Shown: positions 11,198 to 24,132, numbered from the stretch's first letter. The stretch is DNA of 64,000 bases from Camellia lanceoleosa (GCA_025200525.1 CM045763.1:152216246-152280245), one strand, 5' to 3'. Program-made: numbers and translations. The notes: generated by a model from the letters alone, not told the origin.

Positions 11198-11479
11198 TTC
11201 CCTTTAGAAAAATTCTACTTACACCATAATTTTATCTCTCTACACCTATTTTCTCGTTACACCATTAAGAAAAAATTGAAATTATCATTACACCCTTTCA
11301 TAATACCAAAATTAACACTAAATTAAACTATTTTCAAAACCCCTACAAATTTTTCGCGTTATACCTATTCCTTTTGAATTACTCCAGTGTCATGTTACCG
11401 AATAAATTATATTTGTCCAGTTATCTATTGTTGCACATTTACAGATTCATTTCCCTTAAAACATCATTTTCTTTCTTAA

Positions 11480-12119
11480 GCAATACCAACATTTTTTGTA
11501 ATTCTAAGATTGAAACAATAAATCATGTACTATTAATGTGTCTTGTATTTTGGAAAGTTTGGCCCAAGTTGCTGGATTGGTGAGGAATTCATTGGGTTGT
11601 TCCTGGGACAATTGAGGGGCTATTTCACTAGTTGGCTGGGTTTAAGTTCAAAAAGTTTGATTGGTCGATTTGGAAATCTATCCCATTGGCGCTAATGTAG
11701 TCCATTTGGAAATGTAAGAACGAGTGTGTTTTTAATGGAGCACAACCCCAAATGGATGAGCTCTGCGAGTTGATAAAGGTTAGGATTGCAATGTGGATTA
11801 AGTATCATTTTTCTACTTGTGCTTGGTCAGTCCATGATTTGGTGTTCAATTTGCATCAATTGCTCTGGTGCTCTACTTTATGGATGGCTATTGGTATGGT
11901 ATTTGGTTCATGGGCCCAGTCTTGGATTGATACAATTAATGATTTTGGGTGTTCACTACTAGTTTGTTGTTACTGCTAACTAGCTGTTGGGAGGTTTTGT
12001 TTTGTTTTCTATTTGTATTTTTCTATTGGTTTCTCACAAACTCTTGAGGATTATGCTAGCAAATGATTGGGTATACTTTTTGATACCAACCTAGTTAGGA
12101 TTGAAAAGTTATACTTTGA
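11480..12119 (+). pseudogene. 3' end of a plant L1 (LINE) reverse transcriptase ORF
   Basis: One frame reads CNSKIETINHVLLMCLVFWK, the zf-RVT zinc-binding motif at the C-terminus of plant L1 ORF2, then FKKFDWSIWKSIPLALM, SIWKCKNECVFNGAQPQ and MDELCELIKVRIAMWIKYHF. At least three in-frame stops (11581, 11629 and 11697 regions) show it is dead. About 130 bp of 3' UTR-like sequence follow the last stop. Only the far C-terminus is present, as expected of a 5'-truncated LINE. Confidence 0.8.
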
Positions 12120-12124
12120 TGCTC

Positions 12125-14187
12125 TATAGTAGCTCAGGTTAAGACCTGACGTTTTCATATTCTTTGATCCAGGATCTGGTACTCATTGTTGTTGTTTACA
12201 CTCCTTATTGTCTTGTTGTGATATGGGATTGGTTGTTTGGAGTTGTTAGTCTTGTTTTGAACAGGTTAGAAATTAGAATTTCAAAATGTCTTCTGTATGT
12301 TTGTTGTTGAGTTCGCTTGAGTGGTCTTTGGTTCCTTCTAGTATCTGTGTCTATAGTGTGAACTTCTAGAAGTGGGGTGTTCTTCACTCAAGCCATGGGT
12401 TGGTCGCTCAAGCGATATTCTATGTCTGAAGCTCGAGCGGTATTTATTTCGCTCTAGTAGTCTCTTACAAGTCCGAACTCCTAGAAGGGGATCATTTTAC
12501 GCTCAAGCCATAAGTTGATCACTCTAGCGGTTCTTTGTGTCTAACGTACGAGCGGTGTTTTGGTTGCTCAAGTGGTCTGTATGTATATTAATATAGGAAA
12601 AATATCTTTTTCTGTTATTTTTTATATATCTCTCTCTGAAAGGTAATCTTATCAGATTTCTTCACTCTATTTCTATCTCTCTCTAGTTCTTGTCTAACCC
12701 CCCTTATACACTCAAATCTATTGGTCTCGCCACCATAGTTCTTTGAGAGAAAGTGTAGTGCACATAGATGTGAACATTTTAATTGGCAAAGTTCTAGTTT
12801 TTAGCTCCGTCAAACTGTGGGTCTAGTTCTTCTCTCCTTCTAATCTTGAGGTAGAAATTTATTCAACCTCTTTGTGTGATTCTTAGCTTTGTTATGTGTT
12901 CCTTGAAAGTGTAGTGATTTAGGAGTCGTGGGTCTGATTTAGGGTTTGATATGGGTTTGGTTTTTGGAGTATAAAAGAGGGATTTTCAAATGGGTTCATG
13001 GGAAATGTTGTGGAGATAAGTATATTGTTAATGAAAATCTCTCCTTTAAATGTGTTTTGAAAGGAATAGATGTTTTGTTGGAAATCTTGGAAATCATTGG
13101 TTTTGAACTAAGGCAAAAGGAGACAGATGTTGAGCTTTTGAAATAATAATATTAATATACATGTTGATGATAAGAGTAAAGTTGAATATGTATTATTCTT
13201 CCTCTATTGAGATTTTGAAATTATATATTTTGCTTGGAGATTTATCTTTGTATAGATATATCTATTTTGGGCTATTGGTGGAGAATAGTTTTGATTGTTA
13301 TAGAAATTGCATGATGATTAGGTTAATGGAAACCAATTTCTCATACATTTTGCATTGAATATTGTTTCCATATTTATACATTGAAAATGTATGTGTTTGA
13401 GAAAAATGGATGAATACCTTGGTTATCTAATTAGGGGGTGTGGCTTTGATATTATCTATATTGGCTTATGTGTCCTTGGTGAAAGTCTAGAAACCCGCAC
13501 AATTAGGTGTTGATCCTTCTAGTTAGTACAGAAAAATGGCATTGGTAGTACTTGTATAACTTACTGGCAGACACATACCTAGAGATTCTCAACGTTGTAT
13601 ATCCACTACCCTATTTTTTGATTTAAAAAGTATTGTTTTACAAATTGATTTATAATTATGGTATTACATTGTTTTGAAAGAGAAAAGTGTAACATTTTTG
13701 GTAAATGGCATGTTTATGCATTCACCATTTGAGTTTGTTAAATATCATATAGTGTGTTAAGGTATTCTCTATTGGGGTTTAGCTCACCCTATGTGGAAAC
13801 CAACTTTCAAGTGCATGCCTCCGCCAAGGACTTAGCTTGGGAGAATCTTAGAGCTGATGGCTCATTTATTTTTGTATTATAAATACTTTCATTCAAGCCC
13901 CAGGCTTTTTATTTGTATTGGGGTTGGCCCACTTTTGTTGTAACCAAGCCTTATCTTGGAAATACGTAGCCATTAAGGCATGAACTTATCAGTATCCTTT
14001 TTCATTTCTATATATTGTTTCGTGTCATATGCTATAGATTTAGGATTTAGGATTTATGAATGCACGATGCATGTGGCACATTTTGTAATGTTAGTAAGTG
14101 AATTATTAAAGAATGAAATCTTATTAGTCTCTGCATAACTATCATACTTTATGGAATTATTTGTTGTTGTTATTTGGGGGCATTACA
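12125..14187 (+). mobile_element. Chromovirus-type solo LTR (Tekay/Del-like)
   Basis: Starts TATAGTAG(C)TCAG...AAGACCTGAC and ends GGGGGCATTACA, matching the start (TATAACGGTTCC...TAGACCTGAC) and end (GGGCGTTACA) of the 3' LTR at 18497-29378. The flanks TGCTC and TGATC agree at 4 of 5 bases. No primer site follows and no polypurine tract precedes, so it is a solo LTR. The upstream part (12390-12570) carries several diverged copies of GCTCGAGCGGT. Confidence 0.75.
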
Positions 14188-14562
14188 TGATCTTTGCATT
14201 ATCATCCTCTTTATTGATGAATTTTCATATGATTTGTATGCTTGGTTCACCAATAAAGTTTTTGTTCTTTTTGCTGATTAAAAAATGGGGGGCTGACAGG
14301 CATGTAGAATTGATCAATATGGGCAGTATATGTTTTATCTCATCCATTAGCACACAGGTGATAAAAAACGCATCCAATTACTTGTTATTGGAGGTACTGG
14401 ATGATCAAGAACTAGATAAATCTAACAAACATCGCCTGTAATGAATTCATACTATAGTTTCATTAATAATGCACCACTAGCCTTATTGCAATGAGTAAAA
14501 GCATAATATTTTAAAGCAAAAAAACAAAAATGTCAGAAAAATGAAGCTGCAAATGTTTGGTA

Positions 14563-14690
14563 GTGAGCATGTACTTTTTATTCGGCAATAAGAAATTGAA
14601 CAAGTATTTTTTGTTTGGTAGTGGGTTACTGAATATGTATTTCTTGTTTGGTAGTGGGTTACTGAATATGTATTTTTTGTTCAGCAATGT
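14563..14690 (+). repeat. 33-bp minisatellite
   Basis: Tandem copies of a 33-bp unit (TTGTTTGGTAGTGGGTTACT is the shared core); the centre has two near-identical copies, flanked by more diverged ones. In one frame it spells an 11-residue repeat MYFLFGSGLLN, but nothing suggests this is expressed. Confidence 0.85.
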
Positions 14691-15286
14691 GATTTTGGGC
14701 TATTTGATTTTGTTCGGTTCTGGTATACCGAAACAAAAGTCAAACAAAACTCTTCAAAAACAAAACGAAAAACTTAAAACAAATAAATAACTCACCGTTT
14801 CACTTTTTTTGCTAGTCCTTCACCACCACTTCTTCGTCAATTACTTTCTTTTATGATCAAAATACTATAATATTTACTTTTTAAAGTAGATATATAGTAG
14901 AGAAGAATAAATGAGAAATGAAGAAAAATAGGGATTGAATTGTAATGAGTGTAAAGAGATAATCAAATTTATTTATTTTTTGTCTTTTATCCTTAAAGGT
15001 AATTTCATACATGGGTAAAATTGGGAGAAAAAAAAATCTCAATTAGAAGGTGTAAAGAGATAAATGTGTTGCATAAATAGAATTTTCCTTCCCTTTATTC
15101 AAAAAATAGAAAACAAAATATAAAGCATGTCAAATTCCAAAAAAGGCCAGCAATTTATATTTTATGCATAGAAATAATTAGTCATAACAATAATTATGTC
15201 AAAAAATATCTATTTTGACATATTGAAGTTTGAATAAAAATTTAAAAGATACCCATTTTTTATTTTAAAAATATTAAAAATACATA

Positions 15287-15647
15287 GGTAAATTACACTT
15301 ACACCCCCTGAGGTTTGGGTTTAATACATATCACCCCTTGACATTTGGAAAATTAAACTAACCCACCCATCATTGTAATTATTTAGACGGAATGAAAACA
15401 TTGAACTCATGCACTCTCTCTTTTTTTTTTCTTTGCTTTACTTTCTCTTTTTTTGTCCCTTTCCTTTACTTTTTTTTTTTAAATGTAATTTCCTTTGTTT
15501 TTCTATTAGGAGTTGTTACCTTTTATATAATTAGAGAGATTTGTGAAATGAGACTATTAACCACAGAGGTGGGAATGTAATTTCCAAAACGTCAGAGGGT
15601 GGGTAGTAATTGGATCAAACCGCAAGAGGTGTCAACATAATTTAGCC
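15287..15647. mobile_element. Mutator-like MITE with 10-bp TSD
   Basis: 361 bp starting GGTAAATTACACTTACACCC and ending (reverse complement) GGCTAAATTATGTTGACACC. It is flanked by perfect 10-bp copies of AAAATACATA (15277-15286 and 15648-15657). The GGTAAATTACACTTACCCCC-type end is common in plant genomes. No coding capacity; the CT/T-rich interior is at 15415-15480. Confidence 0.82.
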
Positions 15648-15657
15648 AAAATACATA

Positions 15658-15969
15658 TAGGTATTTAAACAAATACTTATTTTGAGAAATTAGAGATTTA
15701 ATAAAAATAAGAAAATAACTATATTTAATAAAAAGTTATCTTAAAAACACACATTAGTATTTTGAATATAGTTAATTTGATTTTTTTTTAAAAAAATTTA
15801 TTTATGAAACATGCTTATTTTGGTAAATAATTAGTAATAAAAAATTGAATTGGAGAGTTCTATGGTAAAGATGATAAGGGCATTTTTGTCATTTCATCTT
15901 AAAATTTAACAATATTTAGGGAATAAATGACAAAAATGAGAATTTTGATAATGTTAACAAAAGTAAAGA
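15658..15969. other. AT-rich spacer
   Basis: No gene or element end is recognised. It separates the MITE from the truncated chromovirus pol and probably holds the deletion point that removed that element's 5' half. Confidence 0.5.
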
Positions 15970-16069
15970 ATTGTTAGATTAGGGCTTTATCTGCCCTAGT
16001 ACATTGCCTTGGGGAGCACAAGCTCTCTTTGCTAGAAGAAGGATTGCACGTTGCGACTGTGCATCGCTT

Positions 16070-16765
16070 ACTGGAAGTTGAACTGGGTAATTGTTAAGAA
16101 CAAGTACCCATTACTGCGAATAGATAATTTGTTTGACTAGTTGAAGGGGTCTCGTTGCTTTTCCAAGATTGACTTAAGATCGAGTTATCACCAGTTGAGA
16201 GTGAAAGAGGAGTATATTCAGAAAATGACATTTCATGAGCAATATGGTCATTATGAGTGCATAGTGATGCCTTTTAGGCAAACCAATGCACCAACCTTGT
16301 TTATGGATTTGATGAATCGAATCTTCCGTGAGTTCTTAAACCATTTTGTGGTTTCCTTTGTTGAAGACATCTTAATCTACTCACTCTCTGAGGAGGAACA
16401 CGAAGAACACTTATGGGTCATTCTTGAGTTTCTTAGAGCACACCGTTTATAAGCTAAGTTTGGGAAGTGTGAGTTCTGGCTAAAAAAAGTTAAGTTCTTA
16501 GGCCATGTGGTATCCGGGGAAGGGGTGACTGTAGATTTATCTAAGATAGATGCAGTGCAAGATTGGGAACAACCTAAGAATGCCTTTAAGATCCGGAGTT
16601 TCTTAGGCTTAGCCGGGTATTACCGACGTTTTGTGAAAGACTTCTCTAGATTGGCCTCACCATTTACTAGTTTGACGAAGAAGGGAATCAATTTGCATGG
16701 AGTGAAACTTATGAAAAGTCGTTTCAAGAGTTTAAGATTAGACTCACCACTGCTTCAGTATTGAT
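16070..16765 (+). pseudogene. Reverse transcriptase domain with FVED instead of FVDD
   Basis: Two open segments (16141-16452 and 16507-16764) are separated by a stop at 16450. The catalytic tetrapeptide reads FVED: the first of the two metal-binding aspartates is replaced by glutamate. The upstream aspartate of FSKIDL is kept. The domain could not work even without the stops. Confidence 0.85.
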
Positions 16766-18484
16766 TATTCTGAAGAGGGCTTTGGGTTATTTGGTTTGTT
16801 GTGATGCGTCTTGGGAAGGTTTAGGTTGTGTATTGATACAAGTGGGGAAAGTGGTAGCGTATGGCTCACGGTAGTTGAAAACACATGAGAGAAATTATCC
16901 TATTTATGACCTAAAGCTAGTAGCGGTGATTTTTGTCTTAAAAATTTGGAGGCATTTCCTATATGGAGAACGATTTGAAGTGTTTTTCGATCACAAGAGT
17001 TCGAAATATTTGTTTTGACAGAAATATTTGAATTTGAGGCAGAGGAGATGGATGCAGTTTATGGAGGATTATGACTTCGAGTTACACTATCATTCGGGGA
17101 AGGCCAACGTAGTGGCCGATGCTTTGAGTAGGAAATTCGTAAATAGTATAGCTAGTATTACCATCTGAGAATGGAAGATATTGTGCGTAGTTGGCGAGTT
17201 TAACTTATATCTTAGCGAGTTTGCCGAGTTGGCTGTTTTATTCACTGTAGTTGCATAACCTACACTAGTGAGTTGAGTTATAGAAACACATCGGGGTGAT
17301 CATGAAGTAGAGGCTATCCGAGGGAAGATATCTAGTGACATACTGTACCACTGTACCTATAGGCACAAGTGCTTCAGTAGATTATTTCATCGAACTTTAT
17401 GTTAGAGACATAGTTTGACTTCATAGGGTCCTTGTGACTATCGTTTTGGATAGAGATCCACGTTTTATGGCTTGGTTGTAGCAGAGCCTATAGAATGCCT
17501 TAGGCACTGGATTGACGTTTAGCACCGCCTATCATCCTTAGACTGACGGGCAGTCCGAGTGAAGCATTTAGATCTGAGAAGACATGTTTTGGGGTTGTGT
17601 TATTGATTTTAAGGGGTCATGGGAGAGGTATTTACCTTTAGTGGAGTTCGCCTATAATAACAGCTTTCAGTCGATTATTGGTATCGTACCATTTGAGACC
17701 TTGTATGGCCAACTATATAGATCTCCAGTGTGTTAGGATGAGGTGGGTGACGCACATACGTTAGGTCTTGAACTAGTCTGGGAAACGACGGAGAAGGTTA
17801 TGCTTATTTGTAAGAGGTTGGTTTCGACTTAGAATTGTCAGAAGAGCTATGCCGACCGTAAGAGGAGACCTTTATCTTTTGAGATAGGAGGTCATGTATT
17901 CTTAAAAATATCACCGAGACGGGGTTTAATGAGATTTGGGAAAAGCGGGAAGTTGTCTCCTAGATTTATTGGGCCTTTTGAGATTCTAGTGTGGATTAGG
18001 GAGGTAGCTTCTCGTTTAACCTTGCCACCCCAACTTTCCGGGGTTCATGACATGTTTCATATCTATATGCTCCAAAAGTACAAACCTGAACCTTTACATG
18101 TGCTAGATTGAATCAACTTAGAGGTAGATGAGGATGCCTCGTACGAAGAGAAACCGATTCGGGTTTTAGATACTCAGGACCAAGCTTGAGAGGCAATCTT
18201 TGGTTAAGGTGTTGTGGTGACACCATGGGGTTAAGAAGGCGACTTGGAAGCGTGAGGCAGAAGTCCGTGAGAAGTATTTGGACCTATTCGTTAGTGTTTG
18301 AGAATTGTATTGAAAATCTTATTGATGTTGTGAAATGTAAACATTGTAAATGTTTTGGAAATTGAATTGTGATATTTTGTATTGAAAGACTTTGTTTATC
18401 ATTGTTACAAGTATGGATGATTAATGGTTTGATTTAAATCTGGTGTTTGTTGGTTTAATTTAAATTTCAGGGATGGAATTTCTT

Positions 18485-18496
18485 AAGGGAGGAGAT
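18485..18496 (+). other. Polypurine tract of the chromovirus
   Basis: AAGGGAGGAGAT directly before the 3' LTR start at 18497; it is the plus-strand primer site. It anchors the LTR boundary. Confidence 0.75.
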
Positions 18497-20175
18497 TATA
18501 ACGGTTCCAGTTTAGACCTGACCTATTTCATGCTCTCAGATCTGAGATTCTATGTCTTTAATTATTGATTCATACTCTTTTCATATAGTTGGTGGTTGGG
18601 TCGAGTGTTGGTCGTGTTTGAAACAATTTGGGTATTAGTTTTTCAAAAGAGTTGCTATCCAATTTTCTGCTTGTTCGCTCGAGCAGTGTTTTAGTTGATC
18701 GAGCTATTTTTGAGATCTCACCGCATTTTTACAGGCCTGTAAAACTTCTGGAAGTGGGGTATCTTTGCTCGAGTGGTGTTTCTTGCACTCGAGCGGGTTT
18801 TTACAAGTCTGAACTTTTAGGAGGGGGTTATTGTGCGTTTGAGCGGTGTTCTTGGTCGCTCGAGCGGTGTCACTTTTTGTGTCTGATGCTTAAGCAGTGT
18901 TTTGGTCGCTCGAGCAGTTTGTACATATATCAGTTCCGAAAAAGGAATTTTTGAATCACTTTTCATTTCCTCTCTCTCTAAAACCTCCTAAACCCTAATT
19001 TCTTCTCTCTCTCTCTCTCTAATTCTTGCTTAAAGCCTCAAATGCACTCTCACCCATTGATTTCTCCACCATAGCTCTTTGGAGAAAAAGATAGAGCTTG
19101 TCTAAAGCTGCATTTTAATTGGAGAAGATATCGTTTTAAGCTCTACTAAACTTCAACCCTTGCTCTATCTTTTCTTCTAATCTTAAGGTTGGGGTTTCTT
19201 CAATCTTTGGTATGATTTTTACCTTAGTTATTTGCTCACTGAAAGAACCTAGTAATTTGGGGATTTTGGGTTAAACCTAGGGTTTGATTTTGAATTGTAA
19301 AAAGAGGGCTTTTTCAAATGGGTTCTTGAGAAAAGTAATGGGGATGTGTTTATGGTTGAGATATGTTACAATGGTGAATTTTTTTGCTTCAGATTGATTT
19401 TGAAAGTAAATGGGTGTTTTTCTTCTAAAATCATGGATATTTTGTTTATGAAAGAAAAGGGAAATGATGTTGGGTTTTGAAACAATGAAACAAATGTGTA
19501 TGTTGATGATGATAGTGGAGTTGGATAAGTAATATCACTCCCATTTTGAAAATGATGAGATTATAGCTTTGTTGGAAATTATCTATTGAATAAAAATATC
19601 TGTTTTGAGCTATTGGTGGAGGATAACTTTGATTGTTATAGAAATTGTATGAGGATTAGGTGAATTGAAACTAATTACTCATACATCTTGCATTAAGCAT
19701 TGTTTTATACTAAAACATTGAAAATGTATTGTTTTAAGAAAAAGAGATGAATACCTTGGTGAATCTGGTTGAGGGGTGTGGTTGTGGTTATTATGTTGGC
19801 CTGTGTGTCTTTGATGAAAGTCTAGAATCCTGCGCGGTTAGATGCCAATCCTTCCGGTTAGTACTGGTAAAATGGCTTTAATAGTGCTTGTATAGCTTAC
19901 TTGTAGACACGTACCTAGAGATTTCCAGTGTTTTGTTTCCACTGCCCTATTTTTCTAATGTAAAAGGATATTTTTCATGAATTGATATATAATCTAGCAT
20001 TGCATTGTTTTGAAATAGAAATGTAAAACGTTTGACAAATGACATGCACATGCATTCACCTTATGACTTTGTTAAGATTCATATATTGTATTAAAGTATC
20101 TCTACTTGGCTTTGGCTCAACATATGTGAAAAACAACTTTCAGGTGCTGATGATATGCCTCTACCAAGGACATAG
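18497..20175 (+). repeat. 3' LTR of the chromovirus, left piece
   Basis: Starts TATAACGGTTCCAG, where the canonical TGTAACGG start has lost its G. It carries the GCTCGAGCGGT repeat region (18675-18920), (TC)n at 19000-19020 and the GGGTTTGATTTTGAATTG block. It is interrupted after CATAG at 20171-20175 by the palindromic Tat unit and resumes at 29028. Confidence 0.85.
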
Positions 20176-20213
20176 TGTAGACCACCCGAACTCCGCTCCG
20201 CGCGCGAGGGCGC

Positions 20214-23200
20214 TGTAGACACTCCATTTTCGACCGTCCTCAAGACTTGGACGTCACCGCTTGAACACTCGGTGATCATCCATGTTCGTGTTCGTCTTGA
20301 GTTCCCGGAGGTCTCGGTTGTGCGCCTTGCCTCAGGATCTCTCGACTTGACTGTTTTGTGTCTGGTTTTGCACCAAACACTTGTGTTTTGCCTTGAAGGG
20401 GCAGGGAATGCCTTGTGAGGCATCCCTACACATCACCGGCCATGGCTAGAGGCCACCAGCCATTGATTTTGTGCCATCGGCAATATATATTGCCGGTCGG
20501 CACTCTTTGTTGCCGGTCGGCCATTTATTTTGTCAAAGTGACAATTTTGAATGGCCGATCACTGTTCATCTACTTTTAGTAGATATTTTGTGCCAGCTGT
20601 GATAGCTGGCACCCACTCTGTTCCCCTCCATACACGTGTATGGAGGGATGGCCCTCTTATTAGCTTACTTTGTAAGCTTTACAAGATTGGCTCCTCTATA
20701 AGAGGAGCTCCCCTCTCTTGGCATTAGGGTTAGACAACATTGTGAGAGAAGCTCTGGTTTTAGGTTTAGGGTTTCATATATATCCTATCTCTATCTCTCT
20801 CTCTTGTGTGTGTATAAGTGTGTTTGTGTCTTACTATTGCACACAAACACATAGTGCTACACCTTTTCTTGGTTTCTTCAAGGACCAGAGGTTGTTCTTG
20901 GTGTTCTTGGGTGGTTTTGAACTCAAAGAACCAGCTGGAGCTCCATTGTTGAAGAAGGTCTTCAAGGATAACAATCTTCCCTATTTTTACTCCTTTCTTG
21001 CATACTATTTTTGCCTACCTTACAACTATTTTTGTGTTTAGTATATAACATAAAAAAGTTCTGTTTTTAGGCCTTCTAAATAGTTTGTCAAGAGTGCTTT
21101 GTGGTTTGGAGGTGTTTGACCCCTCTTAGGCCTTGAAAGGCCCCATTTTGTGCTATTTTGAGTGAGCTCCGGGACTTTGGTGTTTGGGCCTCCTCACCAC
21201 TGAAATCTTGAGGGATTTCAGTGGTGAGGATGGTACTTTGAAGTCCCAAGAGGGAGAGGGTCACCCCCTCTCCTTGTTGTCCTTAAAAAGGACCATTTTT
21301 GCCTCTTGAGGGAGCACCTAGCTTAGGCTCATTTTGACCATGCCTTGGCTGTCATTTATGCTTATTTTGCCATGAAATAGCATTGTTTTAAATTGGTTTT
21401 GGTACACCATGCTTGCTTAGCATACATGCCTTGTAATGCCACTTTGTTGCCTTAACATGTCTTAGATTGTAAACCATTGTTCTAGCATGTTTTAGGCTTG
21501 GCTTTGTGAAGCTTTTGTGTTTATTTTGCCATGTTTGAGGTCTGTCCTTGGTCATTTTGGTCAGCCATGACATGCATTATATACCCCCTTTGCATTTTTG
21601 GTTTGTTGGCCTTAAGTGTGTGAGTGTGTAGCATGCATTACTTGCTTTATTTCAGTGGTTTGGCACCATTTGTAGCATCATTTAGTCCATTTGACATGCT
21701 CGTATGCTTGCCTTGGACACCTCTTTAATGCTTTGAAAGCTTGTGTAGTATGCTCCATGTTTTGGCCATTGTGCATGCTTTTGAATTCAAGTCATTTAGA
21801 TGCCATCTAAGTGGTCTTTTGGGCTTTGTTTTATGTGCTAAAACTCTATTTTTGGTCATTAAATTCATGCCATGTTTGGTCTTGCTAAGTGTGGTCCAAT
21901 CCCTCTTTAGATTGCCTTGAATGTTGGACCGTTGTGGCATGCTTAGCCTATCTTGTTTGCTTGGTTTGGCACCATATTCTTGCATGATTTTCAGAGCTTA
22001 ATGCATGTCATTTGTCCATGTTTGCATCCTCTTAAGTGTGCTTGAGAATTGCTTTTAAATGCTTGAAGTATTGGACATCCTTTGCATGCATGTGTGCGTG
22101 TGTGTTAGTCCTTCATTTTGGGCACTTTGGCCACTGTTTTAGACCTAAGTTAGAGCTGTCCAATTAGTGTAAGCCCATCCCTTGCATGCCATTCAAGTGC
22201 TATTACATTACCTCATGTTTGCATGCTTTGGTTACATGTGTTGCATGCTTGAAATCATTTGCATTTGGCATGCATTCCCTTGGTCAAATTACTAGCATGT
22301 TGCATGATTAGATTACATCTTGCATGCTCTAAGTAGTTTGCATAGTTGTGGCATGCTTGTTTGCCTTGTTGCTTAGGTTGTGTACCTAATGTGCATTGCA
22401 CGTTTGCATGCTCCCTTTTATGCCATGATGCATATTAGTTAACATGCTTAGGTTGCATTGGACATGCATGCCTTGCCTCTTGAAATCAAGTGATAGAGGT
22501 TAGGCCTTTATGTGCTTATTTGATTTGCATTTCATTTGACATAAAAATGCATAACTTGGTTTCTTGGGCCATCACGCATTGAAATGCGTGATTGGTGGTC
22601 CGAAAACCAAGGACCATGTCCCTTTGAGTCATACACATGATAAGGGGCTTAGTTGGTGCATACATTGCTTGAATTGCATTGCCATGCAAAGGTTTGTCCT
22701 CTGCTGCTGTCAAACAGGTTCTGCAGGAACTTCTTGCCGATCGACTTCACAGAGTGCCGACCGGCAATCCATCGGTGGCCGATGGATGCATATTTGGCCG
22801 ATGACCACCAAATCGCAGTCGGTGATGATTCCTTCCAGCCGGTGGAATTCCCAGACATCCAGAGAAGCAACCCTGAGACTTTGGTAGTCTTCAGAGGGGT
22901 AGAGCAGGGAAAACAGAGGCAGATTGCGCATGGCAGTGAGTTCCCGAGCAAGACCGAGCATGCATTGCATTGGGCTCTCTTCCCGAGGCGGTTTACTATT
23001 TTTCCTAGCTTAGTTAGTTTGTTAACTAATTAGGTAATTTGTAATAATTAATTAGCTCATAGTTAGTTAATTTGTATTGTTCTTTCGGTCCCTCCGAGCG
23101 AGGGCGAATTTGTAATAAGTGCGGGTGCGTATGTGTGCATGTCTTCCAACCCCACGTCTTTCTTCCCTTTTATTTACCCGCTTATGATGGTAGATTAGGG

Positions 23201-24132
23201 CATATTTAAATTAGCATACCTTATGCTATGCATGCGTGCATCCATGCATTTGTCTTACATGCACCGGGCTCGGCGCATCATGCTAACTGCATCGGTATTT
23301 CAAATCTAACTTGAATACGTGCATCGAATGATTGCATTTCACATGACATTTTAGGATTAGCCGAGCCTATCTTAAGTACATCCTGTATGCGATGCATTAG
23401 CCATTCTTAACATGAACTAGGATCACGCATGTTTTGCTAACTAGTTTACTGTTTTGGCACGGAGTACGATGTAAGTATTTATGCTTTAGCATTTTGCATG
23501 AGTGCGAATGTTAACATGACAACATGCTTACCATGCGGCTAAATGCTTATGTGATATTCCTGTTTGATTGCCCGTGGGTGAAGGCTGGATTGTTTGAGTT
23601 GGAATAACTCGTTGAAATCCGTATTTTAGCCTACTTGCGAGTAGCAATTTCGAACCATTTTTCAAAAACAAATGGATATGCAATGCTTATTTCCAAATCA
23701 GGCAATCTAGTCTATACTTGTTTGCTATGCGCATAACATAGTAATTCTAGGCTAATAACCGGAATAAGAACACATAACGTTTTCAAAAACGGATATCATG
23801 GTTAGTAGAGGCCGATCTTCGGATCGGGCGAGAGGGGGTGCTCATAGATGACCTTCCCTAATCGTACCCAAGTTCCCGAGCCGAGGCAACTTTGGTGATG
23901 ACGGACACGTGGCCTTCGGCACTAAGTCAGGGTTTCCTAAATTCCCCCATTAAAAAATATTTAGGTGGCGACTCTGTATCTGGCAAAGCAGTCTATGTTT
24001 GGCACTTCTTTTCTAAAAATCTGTTTTCTCAAAACGATTTGCCGGATTTGTACTCTTTGGTTCAAGATTAAGAACCGTGACAACAAAATCGAGTCTGAAC
24101 TGTAGCGCGAGGTCCCCCGCGGACGTGTTACA
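20214..24132 (+). repeat. Tat-type LTR, plus orientation (left arm)
   Basis: 3919 bp, matching the LTRs at 31529 and 46829 along its length. Shared landmarks: TTGACCGTCCTCAAGACTTG-type start, GGGGCAGGGAATGCCTT, the hairpin around CACTGAAATC...GATTTCAGTG (21199-21228), a long TTGCATGC-rich middle, CTCCGAGCGAGGGC, TTTAGGTGGCGACTC, and GCGCGAGGTCCCCCGCGGAC near the end. Confidence 0.85.
20697..20703 (+). promoter_or_regulatory. Putative LTR TATA box (left arm)
   Basis: TATAAGA in the context CTCCTCTATAAGAGGAGC. The same block occurs at the equivalent place in the other plus-strand Tat LTRs (31986-31992 and 47282-47288), about 480 bp after the LTR start. Confidence 0.45.

Larger units (their letters stand above)
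11207..15088. mobile_element. Mutator-like element (MULE) carrying other transposons
   Basis: The left end GAAAAATTCTACTTACACC and the right end, reverse-complemented (GGAAAATTCTATTTATGCAA), are imperfect inverted repeats extending about 40 bp to a shared TCT(C/T)TACACC. They are flanked by perfect 9-bp copies of TTCCCTTTA (11198-11206 and 15089-15097), the TSD length of Mutator elements. No MULE transposase is visible. The interior holds an L1 fragment, a chromovirus-type solo LTR and a 33-bp minisatellite. Confidence 0.75.
15970..18496 (+). pseudogene. Chromovirus (Ty3/gypsy) polyprotein remnant: RT, RNase H, integrase, chromodomain
   Basis: Domains in order: RT from about 16070 ([14 protein letters not shown], then [51 protein letters not shown]); RNase H at about 16780-17160 ([17 protein letters not shown]); integrase core and C-terminus at about 17430-18110 (TDGQSE, VEFAYNNSFQS, KLSPRFIGPFEIL); chromodomain at about 18120-18300 (EEKPIRVLD, then in another frame VKVLW.HHGVKKATW). 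The order and terminal chromodomain mark a chromovirus, most like Tekay/Del. Gag, protease and the 5' LTR are missing, and there are many stops and frameshifts. It ends at a polypurine tract and 3' LTR. Confidence 0.9.

Noticed and set aside
14557..14790. 77-codon frame with an 11-residue repeat, candidate repeat protein
   Set aside because: It is produced by the 33-bp minisatellite inside a dead MULE; no start context or family support.
20091..20423. 110-codon minus-strand frame at the palindrome's left edge
   Set aside because: It crosses the TSD between chromovirus LTR and Tat LTR; it is chance.
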